DNA from: Homalodisca vitripennis
Lineage: Eukaryota; Arthropoda; Insecta; Hemiptera; Cicadellidae
DNA length: 64,000 bases
Assembly (NCBI RefSeq): GCF_021130785.1
Contig: NW_025777589.1
Span: 1 to 64,000 of the forward strand
Direction: 5' to 3'
A program made the translations under genes and the position numbers. Numbering within the stretch: the first letter of the stretch is position 1; each line of letters opens with the position of its first letter. The notes under the pieces are model-generated. The model saw nothing but the letters and a program-made list of their open reading frames with translations. It searched no databases and was not told where the DNA came from. This document shows, piece after piece, positions 24,308 to 34,808 of the stretch.

Positions 24308-24659
24308 AATGTTTGGTGGGAATGGGAAGATTAATATCATGCTTTTTTACTCTAGATTTTTAATAATGTGGTTTGTTTATTTAATTTTAATAATTTTAAT
24401 AATTGATAATCTAAGGAATTATACTTTCGTAATTTTTTTTCCGAATTTGGAACATCACATGTAAAGTATCAAGTAGTTTATTATACTCTAAAAACAATAT
24501 GACGTTATTAGTAATATTTTATTTTACTAAAGGATTAGTGCTGCCTGATGTGAGCGTATTTTTTATTGTCTCTTTAAGTTACAAATGAAAAATAGATGTG
24601 TTGTGGCAAGGTACAAATTTCATTTTTCATGTTTATTTGGATTTTAACCGTAAATAAGA

Positions 24660-27536
24660 ATGAATCCTAAGGATGAAATAATAATTTATTATCAGAATGT
24701 AAGAGGTTTGCGCACCAAAACGCATACACTATTTGAGTCTGTGTTAAGCGAGCAGTATGATATTATTGCCTTAACAGAAACGTGGCTGACAGAAAGCATT
24801 TGTGATAGGGAACTATTTGATAATCGCTATATTGTATTCAGACGAGACAGAAACCCACTGATAACAGGTAAGGAGCGGGGGGGAGGCGTATTGTTGGCAG
24901 TTCACGGGCGGCTACAAGCATGTGAGCTGTCTGTGACGGTTGGCGATCAGCTGATTCCCCGCGACCTTGAATCTATTTGGCTGCAAGTGCGCATGCCTCA
25001 TTCAAATATATCTATTTGTATAAACATTGTTTATTTTCCACCTAACAGTAATCGTAGTTTGTATGATGACTACTTTAATTCTTTTGAGGATTTTAAAAGT
25101 AAGTCTATGTTTGATAATTTGTTAATATTAGGTGATTTTAATCTACCCGAAATTAATGGATTAAACTGTAATATGTTGTTTGGAAGCACTGTAGTTAAAA
25201 ATCTATATCACTTTATGGCAATGCACGATCTTAAATCTCACAATGATGTTCTTAACTGTAACAGTATTACTCTTGACCTAATAATTAGTAATATCAAATC
25301 ACTGTCTGTTGATTACTGTAACGGTCCTTTATTGCCTCTAGACGGGCACCATCCGCCGTTGTGTGTAGGTTTTCCTTTCAAACCCTTCCTTATTAATAAT
25401 TTAACTAAAAATAAACTGATACTCAACACTTATTATTTTTTTAAGAAAGCTGATTTTTACAGTATGTTTAATAAATTTAGAGAATGTAATTGGGATGAAG
25501 TGTATAGTATAAATAACGTAGATAGGGCTGTGGATGTGTTCTATAAAACAATTTTTACCGTTTTTGATCAATGTGTACCTAAAAAACCATTAATCTTTAA
25601 AAGTAAATATCCGTGTTGGTTTACAAAGGATATTATTAATTCTATAAAGATAAAGAATAAATGTGCTAAGAAACGGAAATTCTCTAAATTCCATGAAAGT
25701 TTGTTTAAGGATCTCAGGAGAGGTGTTAAATTGAAAATACAATTGGCTTATCGAGAATATATTCGAAACATTGAGTATTGCATTAATGTAGACTCTAAGT
25801 TTTTCTGGAGTTTTATAAAGTCCAGACGCTCTTCTTCTAATTTAGATTTGGGCTCTTTCGAAATGAAATTTAAAAACAAAGTGGTTCCAGTTGATCACAT
25901 TTCCAATTCGTTTGCAGACTTTTTTTCTTCAGTTTTCTCGGTTAACTCCGGAAGTAAACCTAACAATATTAGTACTGAAAACTTATATAGGGAAAACAGC
26001 CAAGGGGTTTTGTTTACAGTTCTAGATGTGTTAGCAGCGATCAAAAAATTGAAATCAAAGAAATCTTCTGGACCTGACTGTATTCCTACATATATAGTAA
26101 AGGGTTGTGCTGAGGTGCTGTGTGATCCTTTGTGCTATTTGTTCAATCTATCTTTAAAAACCTGTATTTTCCCGGAGAAATGGAAGGAAGCTAAGGTGGT
26201 TCCCATTTTTAAATCAGGAAACATTGAAAACATTGAAAATTACCGTCCGATTTCATTGTTAAATACATTCGCTAAGATATTTGAATCACTTCTCTATAAA
26301 TATATTTTTTATAACGTAAAATCTTATATATCTCCCCAGCAGCATGGCTTTCTTCCTTGTAAATCAACAGTCTCTAATCTAATGGAATTTTCTTTTGACG
26401 TAGCATCTGAATTGGATACTGGTGGCAGGGTTGATGTAGTGTATACAGATTTTTCTAAGGCGTTTGATAAAGTAGATCACGATATTTTGTTAAGTAAATT
26501 ATCTTGTTTTAATTTATCCCCGCCATTTATTAGTTTTGTTGAGACTTATTTAAAGCTTCGCAGTCAGTTTGTTATGGTGTCTAACACTATGTCTAAAAAG
26601 TACATTAGCACTTCGGGTGTTCCCCAGGGATCTAACTTAGGCCCATTACTATTCTTGATATATATTAATGATCTTCCTAATTATTTAACACGGTCTAAAT
26701 GCCTTTTGTTTGCCGATGATTTGAAAATATATAGAAAGATTCGAGACAATCACGACGTTGCTGAACTGCAATCAACGCTAAATTTACTTAGCCTTTGGTG
26801 CTTAGAGAACAACCTATTTTTAAATGTAAAGAAGTGTTTTGCGATGACTTATACTAGGAAAAAATATTTAACTCTACCAGAATACTCTATAAATGGCACT
26901 AAGCTACTACTAGTGACTCATGTTAAAGATCTTGGCGTAATTTTTGACTCGGCTCTTACGTTTGAAAATCACCTTAATTTTATCATTAATGGATGCCATA
27001 GGATGTTGGGTTTTGTAATTAGAAACACGATGATTTTTCATTCAATTGATCCTATCATTAAACTATACAATGCATTCGTAAGAAGTAGGCTGGAGTATTG
27101 TGCAATAATTTGGACCCCTTATTCATTACATAGCATTGCTTCTTTGGAGCTAATTCAAAACAAGTTTCTAAGGTATTTATATTTTAAAAGATTTCATGTT
27201 TCTTGTGAGCGAAACCTGTCAACAACTGTCTTAAGAAGTATTTTTTCTTTTGAAACTTTGTTAACAAGACGAAACCGATCTATTATTTTATACATTTATA
27301 AAATTTTACATAACTTAGTTGATAGTTCTTTTTTAGTTGGTAAGGTTTTTCTGCATGTCCCAAGAAATAATCTGAGACCCTCTTTGGTTTTTTTTACACC
27401 ACGTTGTAATACAGTGCAGTTTTATAATTTTTCATTTTTTAAAGGTATTAGGTTGTTAAACATGTATAAAAATGAATTGGATATATTTAATAATAATTTT
27501 AATTCATTTTTAAATAAGCTAAATATTATTTTTTAA
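24660..27536 (+). CDS. LINE ORF2: endonuclease and reverse transcriptase
   Basis: 958 aa, uninterrupted. The N-terminal about 240 residues are an APE-type endonuclease: YYQNVRGLRTK, ALTETWL, LGDFNLPE and the closing DGHHPP carry the conserved catalytic residues. The reverse transcriptase occupies about 440-760, with the SSGPD and NYRPISLL strings, DFSKAFDKVDH, GVPQGSNLGPLLF, and the catalytic FADD near residue 685. The C-terminal region has the usual thumb-like helices (RSRLEYCAIIW). No RNase H domain is seen. The protein nicks the target and primes cDNA synthesis at the break. All key motifs look intact. Confidence 0.93.
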   Translation: MNPKDEIIIYYQNVRGLRTKTHTLFESVLSEQYDIIALTETWLTESICDRELFDNRYIVFRRDRNPLITGKERGGGVLLAVHGRLQACELSVTVGDQLIPRDLESIWLQVRMPHSNISICINIVYFPPNSNRSLYDDYFNSFEDFKSKSMFDNLLILGDFNLPEINGLNCNMLFGSTVVKNLYHFMAMHDLKSHNDVLNCNSITLDLIISNIKSLSVDYCNGPLLPLDGHHPPLCVGFPFKPFLINNLTKNKLILNTYYFFKKADFYSMFNKFRECNWDEVYSINNVDRAVDVFYKTIFTVFDQCVPKKPLIFKSKYPCWFTKDIINSIKIKNKCAKKRKFSKFHESLFKDLRRGVKLKIQLAYREYIRNIEYCINVDSKFFWSFIKSRRSSSNLDLGSFEMKFKNKVVPVDHISNSFADFFSSVFSVNSGSKPNNISTENLYRENSQGVLFTVLDVLAAIKKLKSKKSSGPDCIPTYIVKGCAEVLCDPLCYLFNLSLKTCIFPEKWKEAKVVPIFKSGNIENIENYRPISLLNTFAKIFESLLYKYIFYNVKSYISPQQHGFLPCKSTVSNLMEFSFDVASELDTGGRVDVVYTDFSKAFDKVDHDILLSKLSCFNLSPPFISFVETYLKLRSQFVMVSNTMSKKYISTSGVPQGSNLGPLLFLIYINDLPNYLTRSKCLLFADDLKIYRKIRDNHDVAELQSTLNLLSLWCLENNLFLNVKKCFAMTYTRKKYLTLPEYSINGTKLLLVTHVKDLGVIFDSALTFENHLNFIINGCHRMLGFVIRNTMIFHSIDPIIKLYNAFVRSRLEYCAIIWTPYSLHSIASLELIQNKFLRYLYFKRFHVSCERNLSTTVLRSIFSFETLLTRRNRSIILYIYKILHNLVDSSFLVGKVFLHVPRNNLRPSLVFFTPRCNTVQFYNFSFFKGIRLLNMYKNELDIFNNNFNSFLNKLNIIF

Positions 27537-27989
27537 ACTTAAGGTAGTAACCTAGTTTTGTTAAAGTTTTAAATTGTTATTATGTATTGTATTATATTTT
27601 TATTTTTTCTCGTGCTGTAACAGAAACAGTTAATTTTTACTCAGCCTAATAATGATTTTGTAATTTAGTTTCTTCATATACGTACTTATAGTATATTATA
27701 TTGTAAATAATTATTATTAACTTGTATTTTCAATATAGCTGTTTTGGGATAATGTTCCTGTAGCTATTGTACAAATAAATAAATAAATAAATAAATCAAC
27801 GAAAATTCTGTTGTAAATATATTAAAATCTTAATAAAAAATCTATTGCTAATGTTCTCATATCTGTTTCGAATAAACGGAAATTGTGTGGTAAATATATT
27901 AAAATCTTAATAAAAAATCTCTGAAATGGAATGAAAAATCAAGAAATCTAAAATTTTACTGAATTTCCCTAATATCGTTCTTAATCACA

Positions 27990-28894
27990 TCTATATATAT
28001 AAAAATGAATGTTTGTATGTTTGTCCTTTATGGAATCGTGAAACTATTGGACCGATCATGATGAAAAATTTGTACGTATATGTATTTTTCCACGGAGAAG
28101 GTTTATAAGCTATGCCCATCCCTTTCCCGATTCAGGATTCCGCCCCACTGGTTACAGAAATACCCATAAGAAATGCATTGCAGCAAACATATGTTAACGT
28201 CTTTTCAAATTTTTAATCAGCTGTTCTTTGTAAACATATATTACACTTATAGTTTTAAAGCATAGAGTAAGCTTAAGAGAAACGACAAATTTTGTTTAAA
28301 CTGTTTTTGCAATCACTGTTAAACATAGACTTTACTATCCAGATAATACAATTCAAATTTGACGTAAAAATTCACCTTAAACTGCAATATTTATTTAATA
28401 TAAACCATGCTCATGCTTGATCAGAAGAGTAATGCAGATATCATAATTACTATCTTACGTTGGCTACAAATATAAAGAATGTTATAAAATCAACCTTAGT
28501 TGTTTTTTTTTTACAGAAGTATGGTTCTCAAAACTCCGTGTGTACATATTCTCTCGATCGAGACAACAAAGCAAGCTCAATCGTGGCATCGGAGATATAA
28601 CTAATTTAATCTAAAATTTATTATAGTAAAAAAAAAAAATTACTAAGTAATATAAGGACTTCGGTTCTTAAGATTTGCGTGCGAAGCCGTGGGTAACAGC
28701 TAGATAGAGGCAGGAATATGGTACATACCTTCATAATACGCCCAAGAGGCTCACGATGGAACGACTATCAATTATCTCAGCAATGTTTAGAATGTGATAG
28801 AAAAAGAATCAGTGAATATAGTGTACTGTTTTCAACGGGAAATTGCGTGCAAAAAATTATTGAAATGCGCAGCAAAGCGCGCCGGGCCCGCTAG
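27990..28894 (+). mobile_element. Non-autonomous Helitron, unit 4
   Basis: Same position and ends as in units 2, 3 and 5; about 905 bp because of private one-base insertions. Confidence 0.92.
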
Positions 28895-30045
28895 TCATAT
28901 GATAAAAATTTCTCAGAAACAACAACAACATAACAAATCGCGTTTGTAACAGCATTTTGAAAATCCATATTGATAATTATATCGTTCTTTGAAGCAGAAA
29001 TATTTGTCAAACTCTTTGTTGTATCAATGACATAAATAGGTCTATTCGCTAAAAATTCTTTAGGATTATAATACATTTCCATATTTTTGTAGTAAACTTT
29101 CTTAAAATCTTGATACATCTGATACATGATTCTGAAAAGACCTCCTGAAATGTTTAAATTTTGTAATTCATCTGGATAATAAGAACCGTTCAATTTTACT
29201 CTAATATTTTTTACATTCAAACTATCAAACTTTGAAGGATTTTTCTCTTGATTATTCTGTCTACCTGTTTGAAAACCTATAATAACAAACTTAGGATTGA
29301 AGATATTTCTATAAATATTTGTGATATCTAACAAATAAGTTGTTCCGGAAATACCTTTTTGCTCAACACATTGCCAATCTAGAAAATTAAACATAATGTT
29401 TTGAGATTTTGTAATTTCATCAATCAACTGAATTTTACTCGTGGTTTTGTAATAAATCATCGGAACTCTAATGAAAAACTCGTTAATTGTAATTTTGCCA
29501 TCAACAGGCATAACATTTCCAGTTGCAGTCTTCAGAATCACATCATCGTCTTCAGCTCTTATGAAACTAATGTAAAATCCACCTTTATAGATTGGAAAAT
29601 TTACATTTTCAAAGAATCCTAAGCCGAAATGTGCTAAATCACCGACCGCTTCAAATTGTCCAAATTTAAAAGTTGATTCAAAACTGTTTGAAAATACATC
29701 ACTTTTGGAATAACAAATGGTTCCTTTAATAGTGCTTAATTGGCCACAGTTTTCGACTTCTTCTATCAATTTATTGTGTTTTCTTACTTCAATCTTAGAA
29801 AATAAAAATGATATAAAATTATCGATTAATCTAACATTATCAGTTCCAAGATATGCTTGACCATCTTGTTTTGTTAAAGTTCCAGATATATAAAACTGGA
29901 AGTTAGACGAGCAAAAGTTATCTCCAAAATCAATATTAAACTCAGTTCTTTTATTCGGTTCATTCAAATGTTGTTTACTAATTGGATAGAAATGTTTAAA
30001 CTCCGCCCATTCAATATCACTAGCATACTTTCTGTAGTCCGCCAT
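28891..30045 (-). CDS. Major capsid protein, Helitron-truncated copy 4
   Basis: 384 aa, same protein as copy 2. Intact in spite of the LINE, which lies downstream of its 3' end. Confidence 0.75.
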   Translation of the reverse strand: MADYRKYASDIEWAEFKHFYPISKQHLNEPNKRTEFNIDFGDNFCSSNFQFYISGTLTKQDGQAYLGTDNVRLIDNFISFLFSKIEVRKHNKLIEEVENCGQLSTIKGTICYSKSDVFSNSFESTFKFGQFEAVGDLAHFGLGFFENVNFPIYKGGFYISFIRAEDDDVILKTATGNVMPVDGKITINEFFIRVPMIYYKTTSKIQLIDEITKSQNIMFNFLDWQCVEQKGISGTTYLLDITNIYRNIFNPKFVIIGFQTGRQNNQEKNPSKFDSLNVKNIRVKLNGSYYPDELQNLNISGGLFRIMYQMYQDFKKVYYKNMEMYYNPKEFLANRPIYVIDTTKSLTNISASKNDIIINMDFQNAVTNAICYVVVVSEKFLSYD

Positions 30046-30153
30046 TTAATAAGAGAATATTTAGAAATTTTAAACATCATGTATAAGAAAGATATCACTT
30101 TTCATAGATCTAATGTACGTTTTTATAAGAAAAGATATAAATTTTAGTCATTT

Positions 30154-30552
30154 TTAATGATCTACTTCGTCATATTCAGGATTCTCTTCCTTAAATTTTG
30201 CAATATCGGCCACATATTTCAATAAAATCTGCACAGGATAGTAACCGCTATCTATAATATTATTCCAATCAACTGTATCTTTATTTTCATCCAAAAACTT
30301 TATACTCAAGTGTTGATAGAGGCAAAGAACAGACATATGATCTTTTAATTGATAATGTATATTTTCTTGAATGAACTCTGGGGACAGATTTTGATATTTT
30401 GCAATGTTATACCAATTTAACTTATTAATGTACAATCGCATCATATCTTCGGATAATTCATATTTTTGAGAAATATCATCCCAATGTTCTTTTTTCAAAT
30501 CTCTTTCGTGTTGCATTATAAAAAGATCGAAAGCACTGTAATGTCCCGCCAT
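30154..30552 (-). CDS. 132-aa W/LS-repeat protein, copy 4
   Basis: Intact and identical in protein sequence to copies 1, 2 and 5. Confidence 0.7.
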   Translation of the reverse strand: MAGHYSAFDLFIMQHERDLKKEHWDDISQKYELSEDMMRLYINKLNWYNIAKYQNLSPEFIQENIHYQLKDHMSVLCLYQHLSIKFLDENKDTVDWNNIIDSGYYPVQILLKYVADIAKFKEENPEYDEVDH

Positions 30553-30574
30553 CTCTATTTATTAAGAAAAAATT

Positions 30575-30718
30575 TCAAGTTTTTATAAATTGGCTCTTTT
30601 TAGCGTTACATTCAGCACATTTTCCAGAAACTCTTTTAACTCCATTGATGTTTGCATAGTATTTTATATCATTTGTTTCAGTTTTTGCCTTACACCTCAC
30701 ACAATATATGAGCGTCAT
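30575..30718 (-). CDS. 47-aa zinc-ribbon protein, copy 4
   Basis: Intact ribbon with the TATATAAATG start context. Confidence 0.72.
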   Translation of the reverse strand: MTLIYCVRCKAKTETNDIKYYANINGVKRVSGKCAECNAKKSQFIKT

Positions 30719-31156
30719 TTATATAAAGAAATTTTATCAGGTATAAAACCCTACGCGAATACCTAATTCAGTAAGATCTTCCTCCCACTTATTAAGTTTT
30801 TCTTCTATTTTTTGAAATTTGTCAGCATAAGAAATCAAACAGTAACTCACGAATGAAAAATTAACCGAATCTATAGCTGTTTGCTTCTACTTTCTTAAGG
30901 TGTCTATTGGAAACTTCTGCTTCGAATCAATCTATTGGAAATGATCTCATATCTGCTTCAAATCAACGAAAATTCTGTTGTAAATATATTAAAATCTTAA
31001 TAAAAAATCTATTGCTAATGTTCTCATATCTGTTTCGAATAAACGGAAATTGTGTGGTAAATATATTAAAATCTTAATAAAAAATCTCTGAAATGGAATG
31101 AAAAATCAAGAAATCTAAAATTTTACTGAATTTCCCTAATATCGTTCTTAATCACA

Positions 31157-32058
31157 TCTATATATATAAAAATGAATGTTTGTATGTTTGTCCTTTATGG
31201 AATCGTGAACTATTGGACCGATCATGATGAAAATTTGTACGTATATGTATTTTTCCACGGAGAAGGTTTATAAGCTATGCCCATCCCTTTCCCGATTCAG
31301 GATTCCGCCCAACTGGTTACAGAAATACCCATAAGAAATGCATTGCAGCAAACATATGTTAACGTCTTTTCAAATTTTTAATCAGCTGTTCTTTGTAAAC
31401 ATATATTACACTTATAGTTTTAAAGCATAGAGTAAGCTTAAGAGAAACGACAAATTTTGTTTAAACTGTTTTTGCAATCACTGTTAAACATAGACTTTAC
31501 TATCCAGATAATACAATTCAAATTTGACGTAAAAATTCACCTTAAACTGCAATATTTATTTAATATAAACCATGCTCATGCTTGATCAGAAGAGTAATGC
31601 AGATATCATAATTACTATCTTACGTTGGCTACAAATATAAAGAATGTTATAAAATCAACCTTAGTTGTTTTTTTTTACAGAAGTATGGTTCTCAAAACTC
31701 CGTGTGTACATATTCTCTCGATCGAGACAACAAAGCAAGCTCAATCGTGGCATCGGAGATATAACTAATTTAATCTAAAATTTATTATAGTAAAAAAAAA
31801 AAATTACTAAGTAATATAAGGACTTCGGTTCTTAAGATTTGCGTGCGAAGCCGTGGGTAACAGCTAGATAGAGGCAGGAATATGGTACATACCTTCATAA
31901 TACGCCCAAGAGGCTCACGATGGAACGACTATCAATTATCTCAGCAATGTTTAGAATGTGATAGAAAAAGAATCAGTGAATATAGTGTACTGTTTTCAAC
32001 GGGAAATTGCGTGCAAAAAATTATTGAAATGCGCAGCAAAGCGCGCCGGGCCCGCTAG
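31157..32058 (+). mobile_element. Non-autonomous Helitron, unit 5
   Basis: Same position and ends as in the other units, about 902 bp; a private C-to-A change gives GCCCAACTGG near 31309. Confidence 0.92.
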
Positions 32059-33209
32059 TCATATGATAAAAATTTCTCAGAAACAACAACAACATAACAA
32101 ATCGCGTTTGTAACAGCATTTTGAAAATCCATATTGATAATTATATCGTTCTTTGAAGCAGAAATATTTGTCAAACTCTTTGTTGTATCAATGACATAAA
32201 TAGGTCTATTCGCTAAAAATTCTTTAGGATTATAATACATTTCCATATTTTTGTAGTAAACTTTCTTAAAATCTTGATACATCTGATACATGATTCTGAA
32301 AAGACCTCCTGAAATGTTTAAATTTTGTAATTCATCTGGATAATAAGAACCGTTCAATTTTACTCTAATATTTTTTACATTCAAACTATCAAACTTTGAA
32401 GGATTTTTCTCTTGATTATTCTGTCTACCTGTTTGAAAACCTATAATAACAAACTTAGGATTGAAGATATTTCTATAAATATTTGTGATATCTAACAAAT
32501 AAGTTGTTCCGGAAATACCTTTTTGCTCAACACATTGCCAATCTAGAAAATTAAACATAATGTTTTGAGATTTTGTAATTTCATCAATCAACTGAATTTT
32601 ACTCGTGGTTTTGTAATAAATCATCGGAACTCTAATGAAAAACTCGTTAATTGTAATTTTGCCATCAACAGGCATAACATTTCCAGTTGCAGTCTTCAGA
32701 ATCACATCATCGTCTTCAGCTCTTATGAAACTAATGTAAAATCCACCTTTATAGATTGGAAAATTTACATTTTCAAAGAATCCTAAGCCGAAATGTGCTA
32801 AATCACCGACTGCTTCAAATTGTCCAAATTTAAAAGTTGATTCAAAACTGTTTGAAAATACATCACTTTTGGAATAACAAATGGTTCCTTTAATAGTGCT
32901 TAATTGGCCACAGTTTTCGACTTCTTCTATCAATTTATTGTGTTTTCTTACTTCAATCTTAGAAAATAAAAATGATATAAAATTATCGATTAATCTAACA
33001 TTATCAGTTCCAAGATATGCTTGACCATCTTGTTTTGTTAAAGTTCCAGATATATAAAACTGGAAGTTAGACGAGCAAAAGTTATCTCCAAAATCAATAT
33101 TAAACTCAGTTCTTTTATTCGGTTCATTCAAATGTTGTTTACTAATTGGATAGAAATGTTTAAACTCCGCCCATTCAATATCACTAGCATACTTTCTGTA
33201 GTCCGCCAT
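32055..33209 (-). CDS. Major capsid protein, Helitron-truncated copy 5
   Basis: 384 aa and intact. It differs from copy 2 by a silent change in an Ala codon near 32810, shared with copy 3. Confidence 0.75.
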   Translation of the reverse strand: MADYRKYASDIEWAEFKHFYPISKQHLNEPNKRTEFNIDFGDNFCSSNFQFYISGTLTKQDGQAYLGTDNVRLIDNFISFLFSKIEVRKHNKLIEEVENCGQLSTIKGTICYSKSDVFSNSFESTFKFGQFEAVGDLAHFGLGFFENVNFPIYKGGFYISFIRAEDDDVILKTATGNVMPVDGKITINEFFIRVPMIYYKTTSKIQLIDEITKSQNIMFNFLDWQCVEQKGISGTTYLLDITNIYRNIFNPKFVIIGFQTGRQNNQEKNPSKFDSLNVKNIRVKLNGSYYPDELQNLNISGGLFRIMYQMYQDFKKVYYKNMEMYYNPKEFLANRPIYVIDTTKSLTNISASKNDIIINMDFQNAVTNAICYVVVVSEKFLSYD

Positions 33210-33317
33210 TTAATAAGAGAATATTTAGAAATTTTAAACATCATGTATAAGAAAGATATCACTTTTCATAGATCTAATGTACGTTTTTATAAGAAAAGAT
33301 ATAAATTTTAGTCATTT

Positions 33318-33716
33318 TTAATGATCTACTTCGTCATATTCAGGATTCTCTTCCTTAAATTTTGCAATATCGGCCACATATTTCAATAAAATCTGCACAG
33401 GATAGTAACCGCTATCTATAATATTATTCCAATCAACTGTATCTTTATTTTCATCCAAAAACTTTATACTCAAGTGTTGATAGAGGCAAAGAACAGACAT
33501 ATGATCTTTTAATTGATAATGTATATTTTCTTGAATGAACTCTGGGGACAGATTTTGATATTTTGCAATGTTATACCAATTTAACTTATTAATGTACAAT
33601 CGCATCATATCTTCGGATAATTCATATTTTTGAGAAATATCATCCCAATGTTCTTTTTTCAAATCTCTTTCGTGTTGCATTATAAAAAGATCGAAAGCAC
33701 TGTAATGTCCCGCCAT
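33318..33716 (-). CDS. 132-aa W/LS-repeat protein, copy 5
   Basis: Intact. As the copy next to the unique region, it shows the ancestral gene order: coiled-coil gene, zinc ribbon, this gene, capsid. Confidence 0.7.
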   Translation of the reverse strand: MAGHYSAFDLFIMQHERDLKKEHWDDISQKYELSEDMMRLYINKLNWYNIAKYQNLSPEFIQENIHYQLKDHMSVLCLYQHLSIKFLDENKDTVDWNNIIDSGYYPVQILLKYVADIAKFKEENPEYDEVDH

Positions 33717-33738
33717 CTCTATTTATTAAGAAAAAATT

Positions 33739-33882
33739 TCAAGTTTTTATAAATTGGCTCTTTTTAGCGTTACATTCAGCACATTTTCCAGAAACTCTTT
33801 TAACTCCATTGATGTTTGCATAGTATTTTATATCATTTGTTTCAGTTTTTGCCTTACACCTCACACAATATATGAGCGTCAT
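33739..33882 (-). CDS. 47-aa zinc-ribbon protein, copy 5
   Basis: Intact. It lies 18 bp downstream of the coiled-coil gene's stop, consistent with compact virus-like packing. Confidence 0.73.
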   Translation of the reverse strand: MTLIYCVRCKAKTETNDIKYYANINGVKRVSGKCAECNAKKSQFIKT

Positions 33883-33900
33883 TTATATAAAGAAATTTTA

Positions 33901-34278
33901 TCAGGTATAAAACCCTACGCGAATACCTAATTCAGTAAGATCTTCCTCCCACTTATTAAGTTTTTCTTCTATTTTTTGAAATTTGTCAGCATAAGAATCA
34001 TTGTATTCAACAAATTTATGACCAATATTCTCAAAAGTTTTCGTAGCATCTAAACTAAACATATCAAAAGACTCTTTAAATTTAGTCAGTTTTTCATTAA
34101 TTTCACCAACATCGTCTACTGATCTTTTACTTCTTTCATCAAGTTTTTCATAGACTTCTGTTGTAAAATCTTTAACATGCTGTTTATGATTCTCATAATT
34201 TTGTTTTAGTTCATTAAACATTTTAATAGGATCTTCTAATTGAATCATTACAACAACATCAAATTTCTTTACTAACAC
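33901..34278 (-). CDS. Coiled-coil protein, probably the 3' half of a frameshifted gene
   Basis: About 125 aa from the outer Met or 115 aa from the Met at 34248. Heptad-rich sequence from NELKQNYENHKQHVKDF to the end suggests a long coiled coil. The 3' 90 bp are the part captured in each tandem junction. It overlaps the preceding ORF (34259-34516) by 20 bp in another frame. In relatives these two pieces appear to be one protein, so a one-base shift near 34262-34278 probably split a single gene. The likely role is structural; no enzyme motif is seen. Confidence 0.6.
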   Translation of the reverse strand: MLVKKFDVVVMIQLEDPIKMFNELKQNYENHKQHVKDFTTEVYEKLDERSKRSVDDVGEINEKLTKFKESFDMFSLDATKTFENIGHKFVEYNDSYADKFQKIEEKLNKWEEDLTELGIRVGFYT

Positions 34279-34516
34279 TGCTGAGTTTTTTTCCTTTAAA
34301 ATCTAAGGCATTTTTAACATTCGGATCATGTAAATCAACAATATCGATGTTTTCTGATAATTTTAGAGGTTTTAAAATTTGTTCTTTAACAACAACATCA
34401 TGTTTGTCAATACCAGGTCGAACACCGACAATTCTTTTTTTATTAGCCAAACTAACATAATTCTTTTCAACTTTGATCACTTCAGTAATTTTATCAGCTT
34501 TTTCGATATGAGACAT
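34259..34516 (-). CDS. 85-aa Polinton protein, probably the 5' half of a frameshifted gene
   Basis: Starts MSHIEKADKITEVIKVEKNY and contains VDLHDPNVKNALDFKGKKLSSV, a pattern I associate with conserved arthropod Polinton proteins of unknown role. The frame ends just where the coiled-coil frame begins, next to an A-run that could have slipped. Hydrophilic, with no membrane segment. Confidence 0.55.
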   Translation of the reverse strand: MSHIEKADKITEVIKVEKNYVSLANKKRIVGVRPGIDKHDVVVKEQILKPLKLSENIDIVDLHDPNVKNALDFKGKKLSSVSKEI

Positions 34517-34559
34517 TAAATTGGTAAATATTTTTTTGCACCATCTTCAAATTCTTTTT

Positions 34560-34808
34560 TCAATATTTTATTTTATCCGCAACTTCATTTGAACTCATGA
34601 AATTTGCAAGTTTGTTATCATATTCTGCTTTAAAATCTTCAATCTCGACAGCAAACATATCTGAATCTGGAAGGTTTTGTAATAAATTTTCTAACTTGTT
34701 ATCAAACTCATTTCTCAAACTATCAAAATTGAAACTATTATCTACATTTTGAATAATTTCTGTTTTAATTTGTGTTCCAAATACGTCAAAAATATTTTGT
34801 GAATCCAT
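34560..34808 (-). CDS. Small helical Polinton protein, unknown role
   Basis: I place the start at 34808 (MDSQNIFDVFGTQ) because it is preceded by CTTAATAAATATGG, like other genes here; an upstream Met at 34856 overlaps the protease gene. The product is about 82 aa, acidic, with two similar helical stretches (LRNEFDNKLENLL and FKAEYDNKLANFM). Function unknown; the position among virion genes suggests a structural role. Confidence 0.5.
   Translation of the reverse strand: MDSQNIFDVFGTQIKTEIIQNVDNSFNFDSLRNEFDNKLENLLQNLPDSDMFAVEIEDFKAEYDNKLANFMSSNEVADKIKY

Larger units (their letters stand above)
23053..27799 (+). mobile_element. Full-length Jockey/CR1-group LINE
   Basis: A non-LTR retrotransposon with a short 5' leader, two intact ORFs and an (AAAT)n tail ending at the right target duplication. 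The exact clade is uncertain: the PHD-type ORF1 suits CR1-like elements, and the endonuclease plus reverse transcriptase layout suits the whole Jockey superfamily. It lies opposite in direction to the Polinton genes. Both ORFs being open suggests a recent insertion. Confidence 0.93.
22920..30833 (-). repeat. Tandem capsid unit 4, split by a LINE
   Basis: A unit of about 3,167 bp interrupted after its first roughly 133 bp by a 4.75-kb LINE. It shares the C variant and the ten-T run with unit 2. Small private one-base insertions lie in the Helitron near 28041 and 28067. Confidence 0.93.
30834..33997 (-). repeat. Tandem capsid unit 5, joined to the unique region
   Basis: The last unit. At 33997 it continues into the full coiled-coil gene instead of a TIR junction, so this is where the array meets the unique part. 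It shares the T variant and the nine-T run with unit 3. Confidence 0.95.

Noticed and set aside
14327..33997. CRISPR-like or rDNA-like array
   Set aside because: The 3.2-kb repeat holds capsid genes and transposon sequence, with no short direct repeats with unique spacers and no rRNA.
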